DNA from: an uncultured Lachnospiraceae bacterium
GTDB taxonomy: Bacteria > Bacillota > Clostridia > Lachnospirales > Lachnospiraceae
DNA length: 64,000 nucleotides
Reading direction: 5' to 3'
NCBI GenBank assembly: GCA_946558465.1
Contig: CAMNTM010000005.1
Coordinates: 106,493-170,492 of the forward strand
Shown here one piece after another: positions 35,345-45,353 of the stretch (positions are counted from its first letter, which is position 1; the number at the start of each line of letters is the position of its first letter). The notes under the pieces are model-generated. The model was not told where the DNA came from and did not search any database. It was given only the letters and a program-made list of their open reading frames with translations. The translations under genes were made by a program, and so were the position numbers.

Positions 35345-35836
35345 ATGGATGATCAGAAGAAACGTGTATATGATGCACTGGATAAGATGAAAATTAAGTA
35401 TGAGGTGGTGGAGCATGAGCCGGTTCATACGATGGAGGATATGGACAGGCTTGGACTTCCGGAAAAGGGAACGCTTTGTAAGAATCTGTTTTTGCGTGAT
35501 TCAAAGGGAAAAAGACATTTCCTTGTGACCTGTGATGAGAATAAGAAGGTGGATTTGAAAGCGCTTGGAAGGCAGCTTGGAGCCGGGAATATCAGCTTTG
35601 CATCTGAGGACAGACTGGAGAAATATCTGGGACTTAAGCAGGGAAGCGTATCGCCTTTCGGCCTTATGAATGATACGGACCATGCCGTAGAGTTTTTTAT
35701 AGATAAGGATTTAAGCAGATGCCGGAGTCTGGGAATTCATCCGCTTGAGAATACGGCTACAGTATTTTTGTCCTTTAAGGATTTGGATAAATTCTTGTGG
35801 AATCTTGATATAGATGTAGTGAAGATTAAATTGTAA
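35345..35836 (+). CDS. YbaK/ProX-type aminoacyl-tRNA deacylase
   Basis: A 163-residue editing-domain protein that removes wrongly attached amino acids from tRNA. Marks are YEVVEHEPVHTMEDM, CKNLFLRDSKGKRHFLVTC with the conserved Lys, and GSVSPFGLMND. The length and motifs fit the prolyl-tRNA deacylase group (ProX/PrdX). It is probably co-transcribed with the Dus gene, so both act on tRNA. Confidence 0.9.
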   Translation: MDDQKKRVYDALDKMKIKYEVVEHEPVHTMEDMDRLGLPEKGTLCKNLFLRDSKGKRHFLVTCDENKKVDLKALGRQLGAGNISFASEDRLEKYLGLKQGSVSPFGLMNDTDHAVEFFIDKDLSRCRSLGIHPLENTATVFLSFKDLDKFLWNLDIDVVKIKL

Positions 35837-35842
35837 GAAGCA

Positions 35843-35875
35843 GGGCTGCCGCTTAAAAAAGCGGAGCCCGTTCTT
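35843..35875. terminator. hairpin between convergent YbaK and thiT genes
   Basis: GGGCT-G-CCGCTT (35843-35854) pairs with AAGCGG-AGCCC (35859-35869) with one bulged G. The downstream tail is T-rich but broken. Confidence 0.65.
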
Positions 35876-35883
35876 ATTGTGTA

Positions 35884-36462
35884 TTAATTCTGTGTCTGCC
35901 TCTTTACAGTATTCAGCGCCCTGGCTACAGGCGGTATGGATATAATTATCAGTGTGATGATTCCTTCAGCTCCTAGATAGGTTCCTTGATATAGGGAAGA
36001 ATATACCCACGGATTCATTCCTTCAGGTGCATAAGAGGCGAAAAATATTACTCCTGAGAGAGTGGAAAAGACGAATCTTCCCAGCACTCCTGCGATGTAT
36101 CCCAGCTGAAGTCCGTATTTCCTGCGATTGAAAAATCCAGACAGCCCCAATGCTCCAAACGCAAGCGGGTAATCAAAAAGAACTTGCGGAAGGGAGAGCA
36201 TATAAGGGTCGATGATGAACTGCAGGATACCGTATGCAGCTCCGGCAGTCAGTCCGAATTTCGGGCCGAACCAATATCCGATTAAGCAGATAAACAGCAT
36301 GGATAAAAGAGTGACAGAGCCGCCCATCGGCATTTCCCATACCTTTATATATGAGGTGACCATTGACAGAGCGATGCCCATTGCAGAAAAAATAAGTTTT
36401 CTGACAGCGGAGGATGTGTCTGAAGACACAGATCTTCCTGTGTTTGAATTGATTTGTGACAT
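35884..36462 (-). CDS. thiT: ECF thiamine transporter S component
   Basis: A 192-residue membrane protein with six hydrophobic segments. ThiT marks are a Trp in YIKVWEMPMGGSVTLLSML, GPKFGLTAGAAYGILQF and the C-terminal Asn-Pro-Trp in GMNPWVYSSLY. It binds thiamine and works with the shared EcfAA'T module, which is not in this window. AAGGAG lies nine bases before the ATG. A TPP riboswitch lies upstream. Confidence 0.92.
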   Translation of the reverse strand: MSQINSNTGRSVSSDTSSAVRKLIFSAMGIALSMVTSYIKVWEMPMGGSVTLLSMLFICLIGYWFGPKFGLTAGAAYGILQFIIDPYMLSLPQVLFDYPLAFGALGLSGFFNRRKYGLQLGYIAGVLGRFVFSTLSGVIFFASYAPEGMNPWVYSSLYQGTYLGAEGIITLIIISIPPVARALNTVKRQTQN

Positions 36463-36477
36463 TATGAAATTCTCCTT

Positions 36478-36562
36478 TCCTTACGCCGGCATTATCCGGA
36501 TCAAGTTTTAAGGGTCTGCGCGTAACTTACGCATCTCAGCCGTTTCCAGCGCCCCGTGTACA
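36478..36562 (-). promoter_or_regulatory. TPP riboswitch (THI element)
   Basis: On the minus strand the order is ACACGGGGCGC, CTGAGA (plus-strand 36534-36539), ACCC, then CTTGATCCGGATAATGCCGG and CGTAAGGA: the conserved THI-box segments. It ends about a dozen bases before the thiT ATG and overlaps the ribosome-site region, so it most likely controls translation start or early termination of thiT in response to thiamine pyrophosphate. Confidence 0.95.
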
Positions 36563-36568
36563 GTAACC

Positions 36569-36597
36569 AGCATAAAACATGAGAGAAAAAATGTCAA
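36569..36597 (-). promoter_or_regulatory. promoter of the TPP riboswitch/thiT unit
   Basis: On the minus strand TTGACA (36592-36597), 17-base spacer, TATGCT (36569-36574), just before the riboswitch. The remaining bases to 36820 show nothing else I can support. Confidence 0.75.
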
Positions 36598-36820
36598 GAA
36601 AGTTTATTTTTTTTTAATTGCATGTTACAGGCGGAAGAAGTAAAATTACAGAGTAATGCAAAACAGCGGGAAGGCTGTAGAAAAGAAGTCTTCCGGTCCG
36701 GCAGTTACCGGACAGATGAAAAGGATGCTTTCATTTATTTCTTAAGGCCAAAGCGGAAATAAAAAATATGTAATAAAATAATAAATGTAAAGCAATGCAT
36801 AAGAGAAAGCGGGGAATAAT

Positions 36821-37699
36821 ATGAATCAGGATTATTTTAAGCGTATATGGTATATATGGTATCCTGTAATTATAAAAATAGCCGTTTCAGGAATGATAAC
36901 TTCCATGATAATGGTAATTTTTCAGGCTCTTTCAGAGGTGGAGGTGCTGAGTACAGAAGGGCTTGGTGCTGTAATAGAGGGTATGCAGGACATGGATGTA
37001 CAGCAGGAGCTGCAGAAGGATATTGCGGGGCTGCTTAAGAGTCTGGAGATTCCCTGCGGAATTGCAGCGGCAGTCATTACAATTCCGGTTCTGTCTTTCT
37101 TCTTTTACAGAGACAGAAAAAAGGAAAAACAGACAGTGCATAAGGCAGCCCTCTGGAAATATCCGGCGGTTCTCATCCTTTCAGCAGTGTTGTGTCTGGG
37201 ACTTAACAATCTGATTCAGCTGGCTGGATTGGCAGAACTTGACGGCACCTATGAGGAGACTATGGAAGTGTTTTACAGTCCTCCGCTTATACTGCAGATT
37301 TTTTATTTAGTGGTACTGACACCTGTTTGTGAGGAGCTGGCATTTAGGGGACTTATGTTCCGCCGCATGCGGGAGGATGCTTCATTTGTGCAGGCAGCTC
37401 TTTTTTCTTCTTTGATATTCGCGTTTCTGCATGGAAATATGGTGCAGGCTCCTTATGGATTTGCCATGGCTATGGTGTTTGCATATGCATATGAAAAGTA
37501 TGGTTCATTGAAGGTGCCGGTTCTGGGACATATGACGGCTAATCTGATTTCGGTAGCCGGAACATGGTATGGATGGTTTGAATGGATGTTTGAGGATGTG
37601 ATGCGGGTCGGTGTTGTGACTGTATTTTGTGCAGCTGTGGGCTCTACCATGTTTGTTCTGATTCAGAGAATGGAATCTGTACTTGAGATTAAGGAATAG
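36821..37699 (+). CDS. CPBP family intramembrane protease (Abi/CAAX-like)
   Basis: A 292-residue membrane protein with about eight hydrophobic segments. The glutamate motif is CEELAFRGLMFRRM, followed by IFAFLHGN with the second-motif His, and VPVLGHMTANLIS with the third His, as in Rce1/CPBP proteases. Family members include bacteriocin immunity and maturation proteins. Nothing nearby points to a bacteriocin. Confidence 0.88.
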   Translation: MNQDYFKRIWYIWYPVIIKIAVSGMITSMIMVIFQALSEVEVLSTEGLGAVIEGMQDMDVQQELQKDIAGLLKSLEIPCGIAAAVITIPVLSFFFYRDRKKEKQTVHKAALWKYPAVLILSAVLCLGLNNLIQLAGLAELDGTYEETMEVFYSPPLILQIFYLVVLTPVCEELAFRGLMFRRMREDASFVQAALFSSLIFAFLHGNMVQAPYGFAMAMVFAYAYEKYGSLKVPVLGHMTANLISVAGTWYGWFEWMFEDVMRVGVVTVFCAAVGSTMFVLIQRMESVLEIKE

Positions 37700-37723
37700 T
37701 AAAATAGATATATAAGAATGAAT

Positions 37724-37757
37724 AAAAAGTCTGATGATATATAATATCAGACTTTTT
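37724..37757. terminator. bidirectional terminator after the CPBP gene
   Basis: Perfect 12-base arms AAAAAGTCTGAT (37724-37735) and ATCAGACTTTTT (37746-37757). The A and T ends give a U run on both strands. Confidence 0.85.
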
Positions 37758-37809
37758 ATATTAAAATATATAATTATCAAATTATCTGATAATTATGAAG
37801 AGATTTATA

Positions 37810-37838
37810 TTTACAAAGCAAAGGAAATGTTGTATAGT
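37810..37838 (+). promoter_or_regulatory. promoter of gltB-gltD
   Basis: TTTACA (37810-37815), 17-base spacer, TATAGT (37833-37838), about 25 bases before the ATG. Confidence 0.65.
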
Positions 37839-37862
37839 AGATAAAAATAAGTGTAGGAAAGG

Positions 37863-40800
37863 ATGAGTGGACAAATGAGCGAACAGTATGGGCAGGGGCT
37901 GTATCGTCCGCAATTCGAGCATGATAACTGCGGAATCGGTGCAGTTGTGAATATTAAGGGACGAAAAAGTCATCAGACGGTGGCAGATGCGTTAAAGATT
38001 GTTGAAAATTTAGAGCATAGAGCGGGCAAGGATGCCGAAGGCAGGACCGGTGACGGTGTGGGAATTCTATTACAGATTTCACACAGATTTTTCACAAAGG
38101 TCTGTAAGCCTCTCGGTATTTTTTTGAATGAGGAGAGAGATTATGGAGTCGGGATGTTTTTCTTTCCGCAGGACGAATTGAAAAGAAATCAGGCCAAAAA
38201 TATTTTTGAGGTTATTGTAAAGAAGGAGGGAATGAAATTTCTCGGCTGGCGTCAGGTGCCGGTTCAGGCAGGGGTTTTAGGGAGTAAAGCAAGAGAATGT
38301 ATGCCTTGTATTATGCAGGGATTTATTGAGCGTCCAAAGAAGGTAGAGCGAGGGCTTTCCTTTGACCGGCGTTTGTATGTAATTCGTCGTATTTTTGAAC
38401 AAAGCAGCGATGATACTTATGTAGCCTCCCTTTCCAGCCGTACAATTGCCTATAAGGGAATGTTTTTGGTAGGCCAGCTTCGGCTCTTTTTTGAGGATCT
38501 GCAGGATTCAGATTTTGAGTCAGCGATTGCGCTGGTACACTCCCGGTTCAGTACGAATACGAATCCAAGCTGGGAGCGTGCGCATCCAAATCGTTTTATC
38601 GTACATAACGGCGAGATTAATACCATTCGTGGCAACGCAGACAAGATGCAGGCACGCGAAGAAAATATGGAATCTGAATATTTAAAGGGTGAGCTTCATA
38701 AGGTGCTTCCGGCAGTCAACAGTGCGGGCTCTGATTCGGCAATGCTTGACAATGCGGTTGAGTTTATGGTGATGAGCGGGATGGACCTTCCGCTTGCGGT
38801 TATGATTGCTATACCAGAGCCCTGGGCAAATACGAGAAATATGTCTCAAAAAAAGAAGGACTTTTATCAATATTATGCGACTATGATGGAGCCTTGGGAC
38901 GGTCCGGCATCCATTCTTTTCAGTGACGGGGACTGCATGGGTGCGGTGCTTGACAGAAATGGCCTGCGTCCGTCCAGATATTACATTACAGACAAGGATA
39001 CACTGATTCTTTCGTCGGAGGTGGGTGTACTGGAGGTTGATCCTTCCAGTATCGTTATAAAGGAGCGCCTGCATCCGGGTAAGATGCTTTTGGTAGATAC
39101 GGTCCGCGGCAGGGTAATTGATGATGATGAGCTGAAAGAAATCTATGCAAAAAGGCAGCCCTACGGGGAGTGGCTGGATAGTAATCTGATTGAGCTTAAG
39201 GATTTAAAAATACCGAATCAAAAGGTGCCTTCCTATACTCAGGAGGAATGTAAAAGGCTTCAAAAAGCTTTTGGATATTCCTACGAGGAAGTAAAGACTT
39301 CAATATTAAATATGGCGATGAACGGTACAGAGGGTACGGCGGCTATGGGAATTGATACACCTCTCGCGGTTCTTTCGAATCAGCATCAGAATTTATTTGG
39401 ATATTTTAAACAGCTCTTTGCACAGGTAACAAATCCGCCTATCGACGCTATCAGGGAAGAGATTGTAACATCGACAGCGGTTTATATCGGAGCAGACGGT
39501 AATCTTTTGGAAGAAAAAGCAGAAAACTGCCGGATGCTTAAGTGTAATAATCCGATTTTAACGAATACGGATTTGCTGAAGATAAAAAATATGAAAGCAC
39601 CTGGATTCAAAACCGCAGAAATTCCAATTACATATTATAAAAATTCAAGTCTGGAAAAGGCGATTGACTATCTGTTTATTGAGGTGGACCGTGTAATCAG
39701 GGAGGGTGCTAACATATTAATTCTGTCAGATAGAGGGGTAGACGAATATCATGTGGCAATGCCGTCTCTTCTAGCGCTGTCGGGGCTTCAGCAGCATCTG
39801 GTCCGCACCAAGAAGAGAACGTCTGTGGCAGTTATTCTTGAGACGGGCGAGCCAAGAGAGGTGCATCATTTTGCAACTCTTCTGGGCTATGGCGCCTGTG
39901 CAGTGAATCCATATCTTGTATACGAGACAATTCGGGAGCTGATTGATACGGATATGCTGCAGAAGGATTACTATGCTGCTGTATTGGATTATAATCATGC
40001 CGTTATCAACGGAATTGTTAAGATTGCTTCTAAGATGGGTATTTCGACGATTCAGTCCTATCAAGGAGCAAAGATATTTGAGGCAATCGGATTAAAGGAA
40101 GAGTTTATACACAAATATTTTACAGATACCGTAAGCCGGATCGGCGGAATCGGAATCAAGGAGATTGCAGAGGATTATGTGGCCAGACATTCTCAGGCCT
40201 TTGATCCGCTGGGGCTGGAGGTGGACCTGACACTTAACAGCATCGGACAGCACAAATCAAAGAGCGGTGGAGAGAAGCATCTTTATAATCCCCGCACTAT
40301 CCATCTGCTCCAGCAGTCCACACGGCGCGGCGATTATGAACTGTTCAGGGAATATGCCAGGCTTGTAAATGAAGAGGGGGCCGATATAAATCTCCGAGGA
40401 CAGCTTGAGTTCTGTTATCCGGAAAAAGGGATACCCATTGAGGAAGTCGAGAGTGTGGATGAAATTGTGACTAGGTTCAAAACAGGAGCTATGTCCTATG
40501 GTTCTATCTCGAAGGAGGCGCATGAGACGCTTGCTATTGCTATGAATCAGTTACACGGGAAATCAAACAGCGGTGAGGGCGGAGAGGAGATTGAACGCCT
40601 TGACAGTAACAGGTGCTCGGCGATTAAGCAGGTGGCATCCGGACGTTTTGGCGTGACCTCCCGGTATCTTGTAAGCGCAAAGGAAATCCAGATAAAGATG
40701 GCTCAGGGGGCAAAGCCTGGTGAGGGCGGACATCTGCCTGGCGGAAAGGTGTATCCGTGGATTGCAAAAACCAGACATTCAACACCGGGAGTGAGCCTGA

Positions 40801-42401
40801 TTTCTCCTCCGCCGCATCATGATATTTACTCGATAGAGGACCTGGCGCAGCTTATTTTTGACTGCAAAAATGCAAACAAAGACGCCAGGATTTCTGTTAA
40901 GCTTGTATCGGAGGCAGGTGTCGGAACAGTTGCGGCCGGTGTGGCAAAGGCGGGTGCAGGCCTGATTTTGATATCTGGTTATGACGGAGGCACCGGTGCG
41001 GCACCAAGAAGCTCTATCCATAATGCAGGACTCCCCTGGGAGCTTGGACTTGCAGAAACACATCAGACGCTTATTCAGAATGGACTTCGTGAGCGGGTGC
41101 GGATAGAAACAGATGGAAAGCTGATGAGCGGCCGTGATGTTGCGGTTGCAGCGATTCTTGGGGCGGAGGAATTCGGATTTGCTACAGCACCGCTTGTAAC
41201 CATGGGATGTGTAATGATGCGGGTCTGCAATCTGGATACCTGTCCGGTGGGTGTGGCGACTCAAAATCCGAAGCTTCGTAAACGTTTTACAGGAAAACCG
41301 GAGTACGTGATAAATTTTATGCGTTTTGTCGCGCAGAATTTAAGAGAATATATGGCGAGACTGGGAGTACGTACCGTTGATGAGCTGGTGGGAAGGACAG
41401 AGCTTCTTAAAGTAAAGGCCGAGCCTGCTTCTGAGCGTGCTGCATCTTTGGATCTGCGGCAGATTTTATATAATCCATATAAGGGAAGTAAAGTTCCGGC
41501 TATATTTAATCCAAGGAAGGTGTTTGATTTTGAGCTTGAGCGGACATTGGATGAAAAGGTTCTTGTGAAGAAGCTGCTTCCTGCACTTGAGAAGAAACAG
41601 AAAAGAAGCATCGAGGTGGATGTGACAAATATTAACCGCACTTTCGGTACGATTTTCGGATCAGAGATTACAAGGAGATATCCAGAAGGTCTGGAGGAGG
41701 ACAGCTATGTGGTAAAATGCAGAGGCGCAGGAGGACAGTCCTATGGTGCGTTTATTCCAAAGGGACTGACGCTGGAGCTGGTGGGTGACAGCAACGATTA
41801 TTTCGGAAAGGGGCTGTCGGGAGGTAAACTTATCGTTTATCCTCCGAAAGGAGTAAAATACAAGCATCACCAGAACATCATTATCGGAAATGTGGCTCTG
41901 TATGGTGCAACCAGCGGTAAAGCTTTTATCAACGGTGTGGCAGGAGAGCGTTTTGCAGTGCGCAATTCAGGGGCGGCAGCAGTTGTAGAGGGTGTCGGTG
42001 ACCACGGGTGCGAGTATATGACGGGAGGCTGCATTGTAGTACTTGGAAGGACAGGGAAGAATTTTGCGGCCGGCATGAGCGGCGGCGTGGCGTATGTGCT
42101 TGATATGGACAATGATCTGTATCAGAATATTAATAAACAGATGGTAAATATTGAGAAGGTGTCTTCAAAATATGACGTAAGTGAATTAAAAAGTATGATT
42201 GAAGAGCATACTGCCTATACGAATTCGGAGAGGGGAAAAGAAATTCTTAATAATTTTAAGGAGTATCTGCCCAGATTCAAAAAAATTATTCCGGTGGATT
42301 ATGAACGCATGCTCACGACGATTCTTCAGCTGGAGGAACAAGGCATGAGCAGCGAACAGGCGAAAACAGAAGCATTTTATGCGATAAAGGAAGGAAAATA
42401 G
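37863..42401 (+). CDS. gltB: glutamate synthase, large subunit
   Basis: A 1512-residue large subunit of NADPH-type glutamate synthase. It takes ammonia from glutamine and makes glutamate from 2-oxoglutarate with the GltD subunit. The N-terminal amidotransferase nucleophile is Cys23 in EHDNCGIGAV, exposed after processing. The FMN/iron-sulphur synthase domain includes SYDG-type loops (LISGYDGGTGAAPRSS) and the [3Fe-4S] motif CNLDTCPVGVATQ. The C-terminal beta-helix (GAGGQSYGAFIPKG, GDHGCEYMTGG) is complete. ATG 37863 or 37875 may be the start; AGGAAAGG suits the second slightly better. Length is normal for the family. Confidence 0.97.
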   Translation: MSGQMSEQYGQGLYRPQFEHDNCGIGAVVNIKGRKSHQTVADALKIVENLEHRAGKDAEGRTGDGVGILLQISHRFFTKVCKPLGIFLNEERDYGVGMFFFPQDELKRNQAKNIFEVIVKKEGMKFLGWRQVPVQAGVLGSKARECMPCIMQGFIERPKKVERGLSFDRRLYVIRRIFEQSSDDTYVASLSSRTIAYKGMFLVGQLRLFFEDLQDSDFESAIALVHSRFSTNTNPSWERAHPNRFIVHNGEINTIRGNADKMQAREENMESEYLKGELHKVLPAVNSAGSDSAMLDNAVEFMVMSGMDLPLAVMIAIPEPWANTRNMSQKKKDFYQYYATMMEPWDGPASILFSDGDCMGAVLDRNGLRPSRYYITDKDTLILSSEVGVLEVDPSSIVIKERLHPGKMLLVDTVRGRVIDDDELKEIYAKRQPYGEWLDSNLIELKDLKIPNQKVPSYTQEECKRLQKAFGYSYEEVKTSILNMAMNGTEGTAAMGIDTPLAVLSNQHQNLFGYFKQLFAQVTNPPIDAIREEIVTSTAVYIGADGNLLEEKAENCRMLKCNNPILTNTDLLKIKNMKAPGFKTAEIPITYYKNSSLEKAIDYLFIEVDRVIREGANILILSDRGVDEYHVAMPSLLALSGLQQHLVRTKKRTSVAVILETGEPREVHHFATLLGYGACAVNPYLVYETIRELIDTDMLQKDYYAAVLDYNHAVINGIVKIASKMGISTIQSYQGAKIFEAIGLKEEFIHKYFTDTVSRIGGIGIKEIAEDYVARHSQAFDPLGLEVDLTLNSIGQHKSKSGGEKHLYNPRTIHLLQQSTRRGDYELFREYARLVNEEGADINLRGQLEFCYPEKGIPIEEVESVDEIVTRFKTGAMSYGSISKEAHETLAIAMNQLHGKSNSGEGGEEIERLDSNRCSAIKQVASGRFGVTSRYLVSAKEIQIKMAQGAKPGEGGHLPGGKVYPWIAKTRHSTPGVSLISPPPHHDIYSIEDLAQLIFDCKNANKDARISVKLVSEAGVGTVAAGVAKAGAGLILISGYDGGTGAAPRSSIHNAGLPWELGLAETHQTLIQNGLRERVRIETDGKLMSGRDVAVAAILGAEEFGFATAPLVTMGCVMMRVCNLDTCPVGVATQNPKLRKRFTGKPEYVINFMRFVAQNLREYMARLGVRTVDELVGRTELLKVKAEPASERAASLDLRQILYNPYKGSKVPAIFNPRKVFDFELERTLDEKVLVKKLLPALEKKQKRSIEVDVTNINRTFGTIFGSEITRRYPEGLEEDSYVVKCRGAGGQSYGAFIPKGLTLELVGDSNDYFGKGLSGGKLIVYPPKGVKYKHHQNIIIGNVALYGATSGKAFINGVAGERFAVRNSGAAAVVEGVGDHGCEYMTGGCIVVLGRTGKNFAAGMSGGVAYVLDMDNDLYQNINKQMVNIEKVSSKYDVSELKSMIEEHTAYTNSERGKEILNNFKEYLPRFKKIIPVDYERMLTTILQLEEQGMSSEQAKTEAFYAIKEGK

Positions 42402-42412
42402 GAGGCAGAAAA

Positions 42413-43942
42413 GTGGGAAAAGCGACAGGATTTATGGAATATGAAAGACAAGATAAGAGTGCGGAGGAACCGAAAAGCCGTATCAGACATTTCCAGGAGT
42501 TCCATACGCCGTTATCCAGAGAGGAACAGGAGTGCCAGGGCGCGCGGTGTATGGCCTGCGGCGTGCCATTCTGCCAGTCGGGACAGATGATTATGGGTAT
42601 GGCAAGCGGCTGTCCGCTTCACAATCTGGTTCCGGAGTGGAACGATTTGATTTATCATGGAAATTGGGAAGAAGCTTATTATAGGCTGAAGAAAACAAAT
42701 AATTTTCCGGAATTTACATCTCGTGTATGTCCGGCTCTGTGTGAAGCGGCATGTACCTGCAGTCTGAATGGCGACGCAGTGTCTGTGAAAGCAAATGAAT
42801 ACGGAATTATTGAAAATGCATATGAAAAAGGATATGCAGCGGCAAAGCCGGTAAGAGTGCGTACCGGGAAAAAGGTGGCGGTTGTAGGTTCGGGGCCCTC
42901 CGGGCTTGCTGCTGCAGATCTTCTGAACCGCAGAGGGCATTCTGTGACGGTATTTGAGCGGGAGGATAAGGCCGGCGGACTCTTAAGATACGGAATCCCG
43001 AATATGAAGCTGGAGAAGCAGATTATAGACCGAAAGCTTGTGGTTATGAAAGAGGAGGGAATTAGTTTTGTTACAGGCTGTGATGTCGGAAGGGATAAAA
43101 AGGCAGCCTCGCTTTTAAAGGAATTTGACAGGGTGATTTTGTGCTGCGGAGCTTCGAATCCAAGAGATATTAAGGTGGAAGGAAGGGATGCGAAAGGAAT
43201 CTACTTTGCTGTAGATTTTCTGAAGTCTACGACAAAGGCACTGTGGAGGGAGGATAAGAGAGACAAGAAAGCGAAGCTTAAAGAAAGTCTGCCAAAAGAG
43301 GGGGACTATATTTCTGCGGAAGGGAAGCATGTGATTGTCATTGGAGGCGGAGATACAGGAAATGACTGTGTAGGTACTGTGATGCGGCATGGAGCAAAAT
43401 CGGTTCTTCAGCTTGAGATGCTGCCGAAGGCTCCGGATGTTCGTGCTGAAAACAATCCATGGCCGGAATGGCCGAAGGTTTGTAAGACAGATTACGGGCA
43501 GGAAGAAGCAAAGGCGGTGTTTGGACATGATCCCAGAGAATATGAAACTACAGTGAAAAGGTTTGTAAAGAATAAGGAAGGGAATGTCTGCCAGGCTGTT
43601 CTTATCAAGCTGGAGGCGAAAAAGGATGAGAAAACCGGACGTATGCAGATGGCAGAGATTGCAGGAAGTGAATATATAGTTTCTGCAGATTTGGTTTTGA
43701 TTGCGGCAGGCTTTCTTGGAAGCGAATCATATGTGACAAAGGCGTTTGGAGTTTCGACAGATGCAAGGACAAATGTGGCGTCTTCGGCAGGCGGCTATAG
43801 TACAAGTGCCGAGCGGGTATTTACTGCAGGGGATATGCATAGGGGACAGTCTCTGGTAGTGTGGGCAATCCGGGAAGGACGAGAAGCAGCGCGGGAGGTA
43901 GACGTAAGCTTAATGGGATATACAAATCTTAATATACAGTAA
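42413..43942 (+). CDS. gltD: glutamate synthase, small subunit
   Basis: A 509-residue FAD/NADPH subunit. Two N-terminal Cys groups (RCMACGVPFC and CPALCEAACTC) bind [4Fe-4S] clusters. FAD site: GSGPSGLAAADLLNRRGH. NADPH site: VIGGGDTGNDC. C-terminal FAD segment: FTAGDMHRGQSLVVWAI. It passes electrons from NADPH to GltB. The start is GTG 42413, eight bases after AGGAGG and eleven bases after the gltB stop. Confidence 0.97.
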   Translation: MGKATGFMEYERQDKSAEEPKSRIRHFQEFHTPLSREEQECQGARCMACGVPFCQSGQMIMGMASGCPLHNLVPEWNDLIYHGNWEEAYYRLKKTNNFPEFTSRVCPALCEAACTCSLNGDAVSVKANEYGIIENAYEKGYAAAKPVRVRTGKKVAVVGSGPSGLAAADLLNRRGHSVTVFEREDKAGGLLRYGIPNMKLEKQIIDRKLVVMKEEGISFVTGCDVGRDKKAASLLKEFDRVILCCGASNPRDIKVEGRDAKGIYFAVDFLKSTTKALWREDKRDKKAKLKESLPKEGDYISAEGKHVIVIGGGDTGNDCVGTVMRHGAKSVLQLEMLPKAPDVRAENNPWPEWPKVCKTDYGQEEAKAVFGHDPREYETTVKRFVKNKEGNVCQAVLIKLEAKKDEKTGRMQMAEIAGSEYIVSADLVLIAAGFLGSESYVTKAFGVSTDARTNVASSAGGYSTSAERVFTAGDMHRGQSLVVWAIREGREAAREVDVSLMGYTNLNIQ

Positions 43943-43992
43943 GAGAAAAGTACACCGATGAATATAAAGTGTTACAAAAACATTAAAAATTA

Positions 43993-44021
43993 TTGCAAAT
44001 TTTTTTGGGTTCATGTATAAT
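43993..44021 (+). promoter_or_regulatory. promoter of the first NlpC/P60 gene
   Basis: TTGCAA (43993-43998), 17-base spacer, TATAAT (44016-44021). It gives a leader of about 75 bases. Confidence 0.75.
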
Positions 44022-44102
44022 CATTTCTAGATGTAGGGGATTATAGGAAATTATTGTGGGTATATATAGTATAAAAAGCAAAAAAAGGAAGAATAAAGCG
44101 GA

Positions 44103-45206
44103 ATGAATATAAAAAAATTTGGCAGGAGGTTACTGGCGGCATCAGTAATCAGTACAATGATTGTAACACCGGTTATGGCGGCTCCTACAGTTAGTGAGAT
44201 TGAAGCAGATAAAAAGGCGGCGGAGAGTGAGGCGGATTCCCTTCAGAAGCAGCTGACGGACCTTATAGGAAAGATTAATCAGCTGGAAGAGGATCTGATA
44301 GCGAAAGGGCAGGAGATTATAACGGCTGAGGATGATCTAGCAGAGGCTGAGGAGACAGAGAGAAAGCAGTATGCAGATATGAAGCTTCGGATTCAGTTTA
44401 TGTATGAGAGCGGAGATACCAGCATGCTGGAAGTTCTTCTGACCTGCCAGGATTTTACAGAGCTTATGAATAAAGCGGAATATGTACAAAATGTGCATAC
44501 ATATGATAGAGAGAAGCTTCAGGAGTACGTTGAGACAAAGCAGATGATTGCAGACCTTAAGACAACTCTTGAAGAAGAACAGAAAAATATGAAGTCTATT
44601 CAGAGTGAGTATGAGGAGCAGGAGAATAACCTGAACACGATGCTCACAGAAAAGCAGGCTGAGATTGCAAATTTAGGCGAGCAGCTTCAAGCGGCGGCGG
44701 AAGCTGCAGCTAAAGCCAGGGCTGAGGAGCTGAAAAAGCAGCAGGCGGTTGATCATAACAGCGGAAACGGTAATAATGGGAATGGAAATAACGCGAATGG
44801 AAATAATGGCGGTAACACAGGCAGCGGAAGCGGAGGCGGCCAGGATTCGGGTTATGTCAGTTCCGGCGATACTTCGGCAGCGCAGAGAATTGTAAGTGCG
44901 GCCAGAAGTATGATTGGTACTCCATACAAATACGGCGGCACAGGAAGCGGCGGAATTGACTGTTCTGGGCTGGTTATGTATGCCCATAGTGCTGCAGGGG
45001 TTAGTATGTCCCATTCATCAGGTGCCCAGGGAGGCGGCGGCATGGCTGTCAGCAGTCCTCTGCCAGGGGATGTAGTATGTTATCCCGGGCATGTGGGAAT
45101 TTATATCGGAGGCGGCCAGATGATTCATGCTCCTGAAGAAGGAAAGAATGTTCAGATAGCGTCCGTTTATTCATGCGGAACACCGTGGTACAGACGTTAC
45201 TGGTAA
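44103..45206 (+). CDS. secreted NlpC/P60 peptidoglycan hydrolase with coiled coil (CwlO-like)
   Basis: A 367-residue exported wall hydrolase. Signal peptide to about residue 27 (TPVMAAPTV). A coiled coil covers about 30-205. A Gly/Asn-rich linker (about 215-250) leads to the NlpC/P60 domain. The catalytic set is Cys in GGIDCSGLV, His in PGHVGIYIG and His in QMIHAPEEG, 12 residues apart as usual. Such enzymes cut gamma-D-glutamyl-diamino acid bonds in peptide stems and are held inactive or positioned by the coiled coil, as in CwlO/FtsX-controlled enzymes. A paralogue follows. Confidence 0.93.
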   Translation: MNIKKFGRRLLAASVISTMIVTPVMAAPTVSEIEADKKAAESEADSLQKQLTDLIGKINQLEEDLIAKGQEIITAEDDLAEAEETERKQYADMKLRIQFMYESGDTSMLEVLLTCQDFTELMNKAEYVQNVHTYDREKLQEYVETKQMIADLKTTLEEEQKNMKSIQSEYEEQENNLNTMLTEKQAEIANLGEQLQAAAEAAAKARAEELKKQQAVDHNSGNGNNGNGNNANGNNGGNTGSGSGGGQDSGYVSSGDTSAAQRIVSAARSMIGTPYKYGGTGSGGIDCSGLVMYAHSAAGVSMSHSSGAQGGGGMAVSSPLPGDVVCYPGHVGIYIGGGQMIHAPEEGKNVQIASVYSCGTPWYRRYW

Positions 45207-45318
45207 GAAATCGGGAAACTCTGCAGAATAAGGCATTTTCTGACGGTGAAGAGGAAGCAGGATATGTCCGGATGATGACAGCCTGAAAAAGAAAAAGTTG
45301 GCAATTTGGAAAAAAATA

Positions 45319-45347
45319 TTGAAAACAATCGGAAATTGTAGTATTCT
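45319..45347 (+). promoter_or_regulatory. promoter of the second NlpC/P60 gene
   Basis: TTGAAA (45319-45324), 17-base spacer, TATTCT (45342-45347). Confidence 0.6.
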
Positions 45348-45353
45348 AACTCT

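Noticed and set aside
41867..42112. Minus-strand ORFs within gltB and other long genes
   Set aside because: They lie fully inside a strongly conserved gene, have no ribosome sites and no protein-like features.
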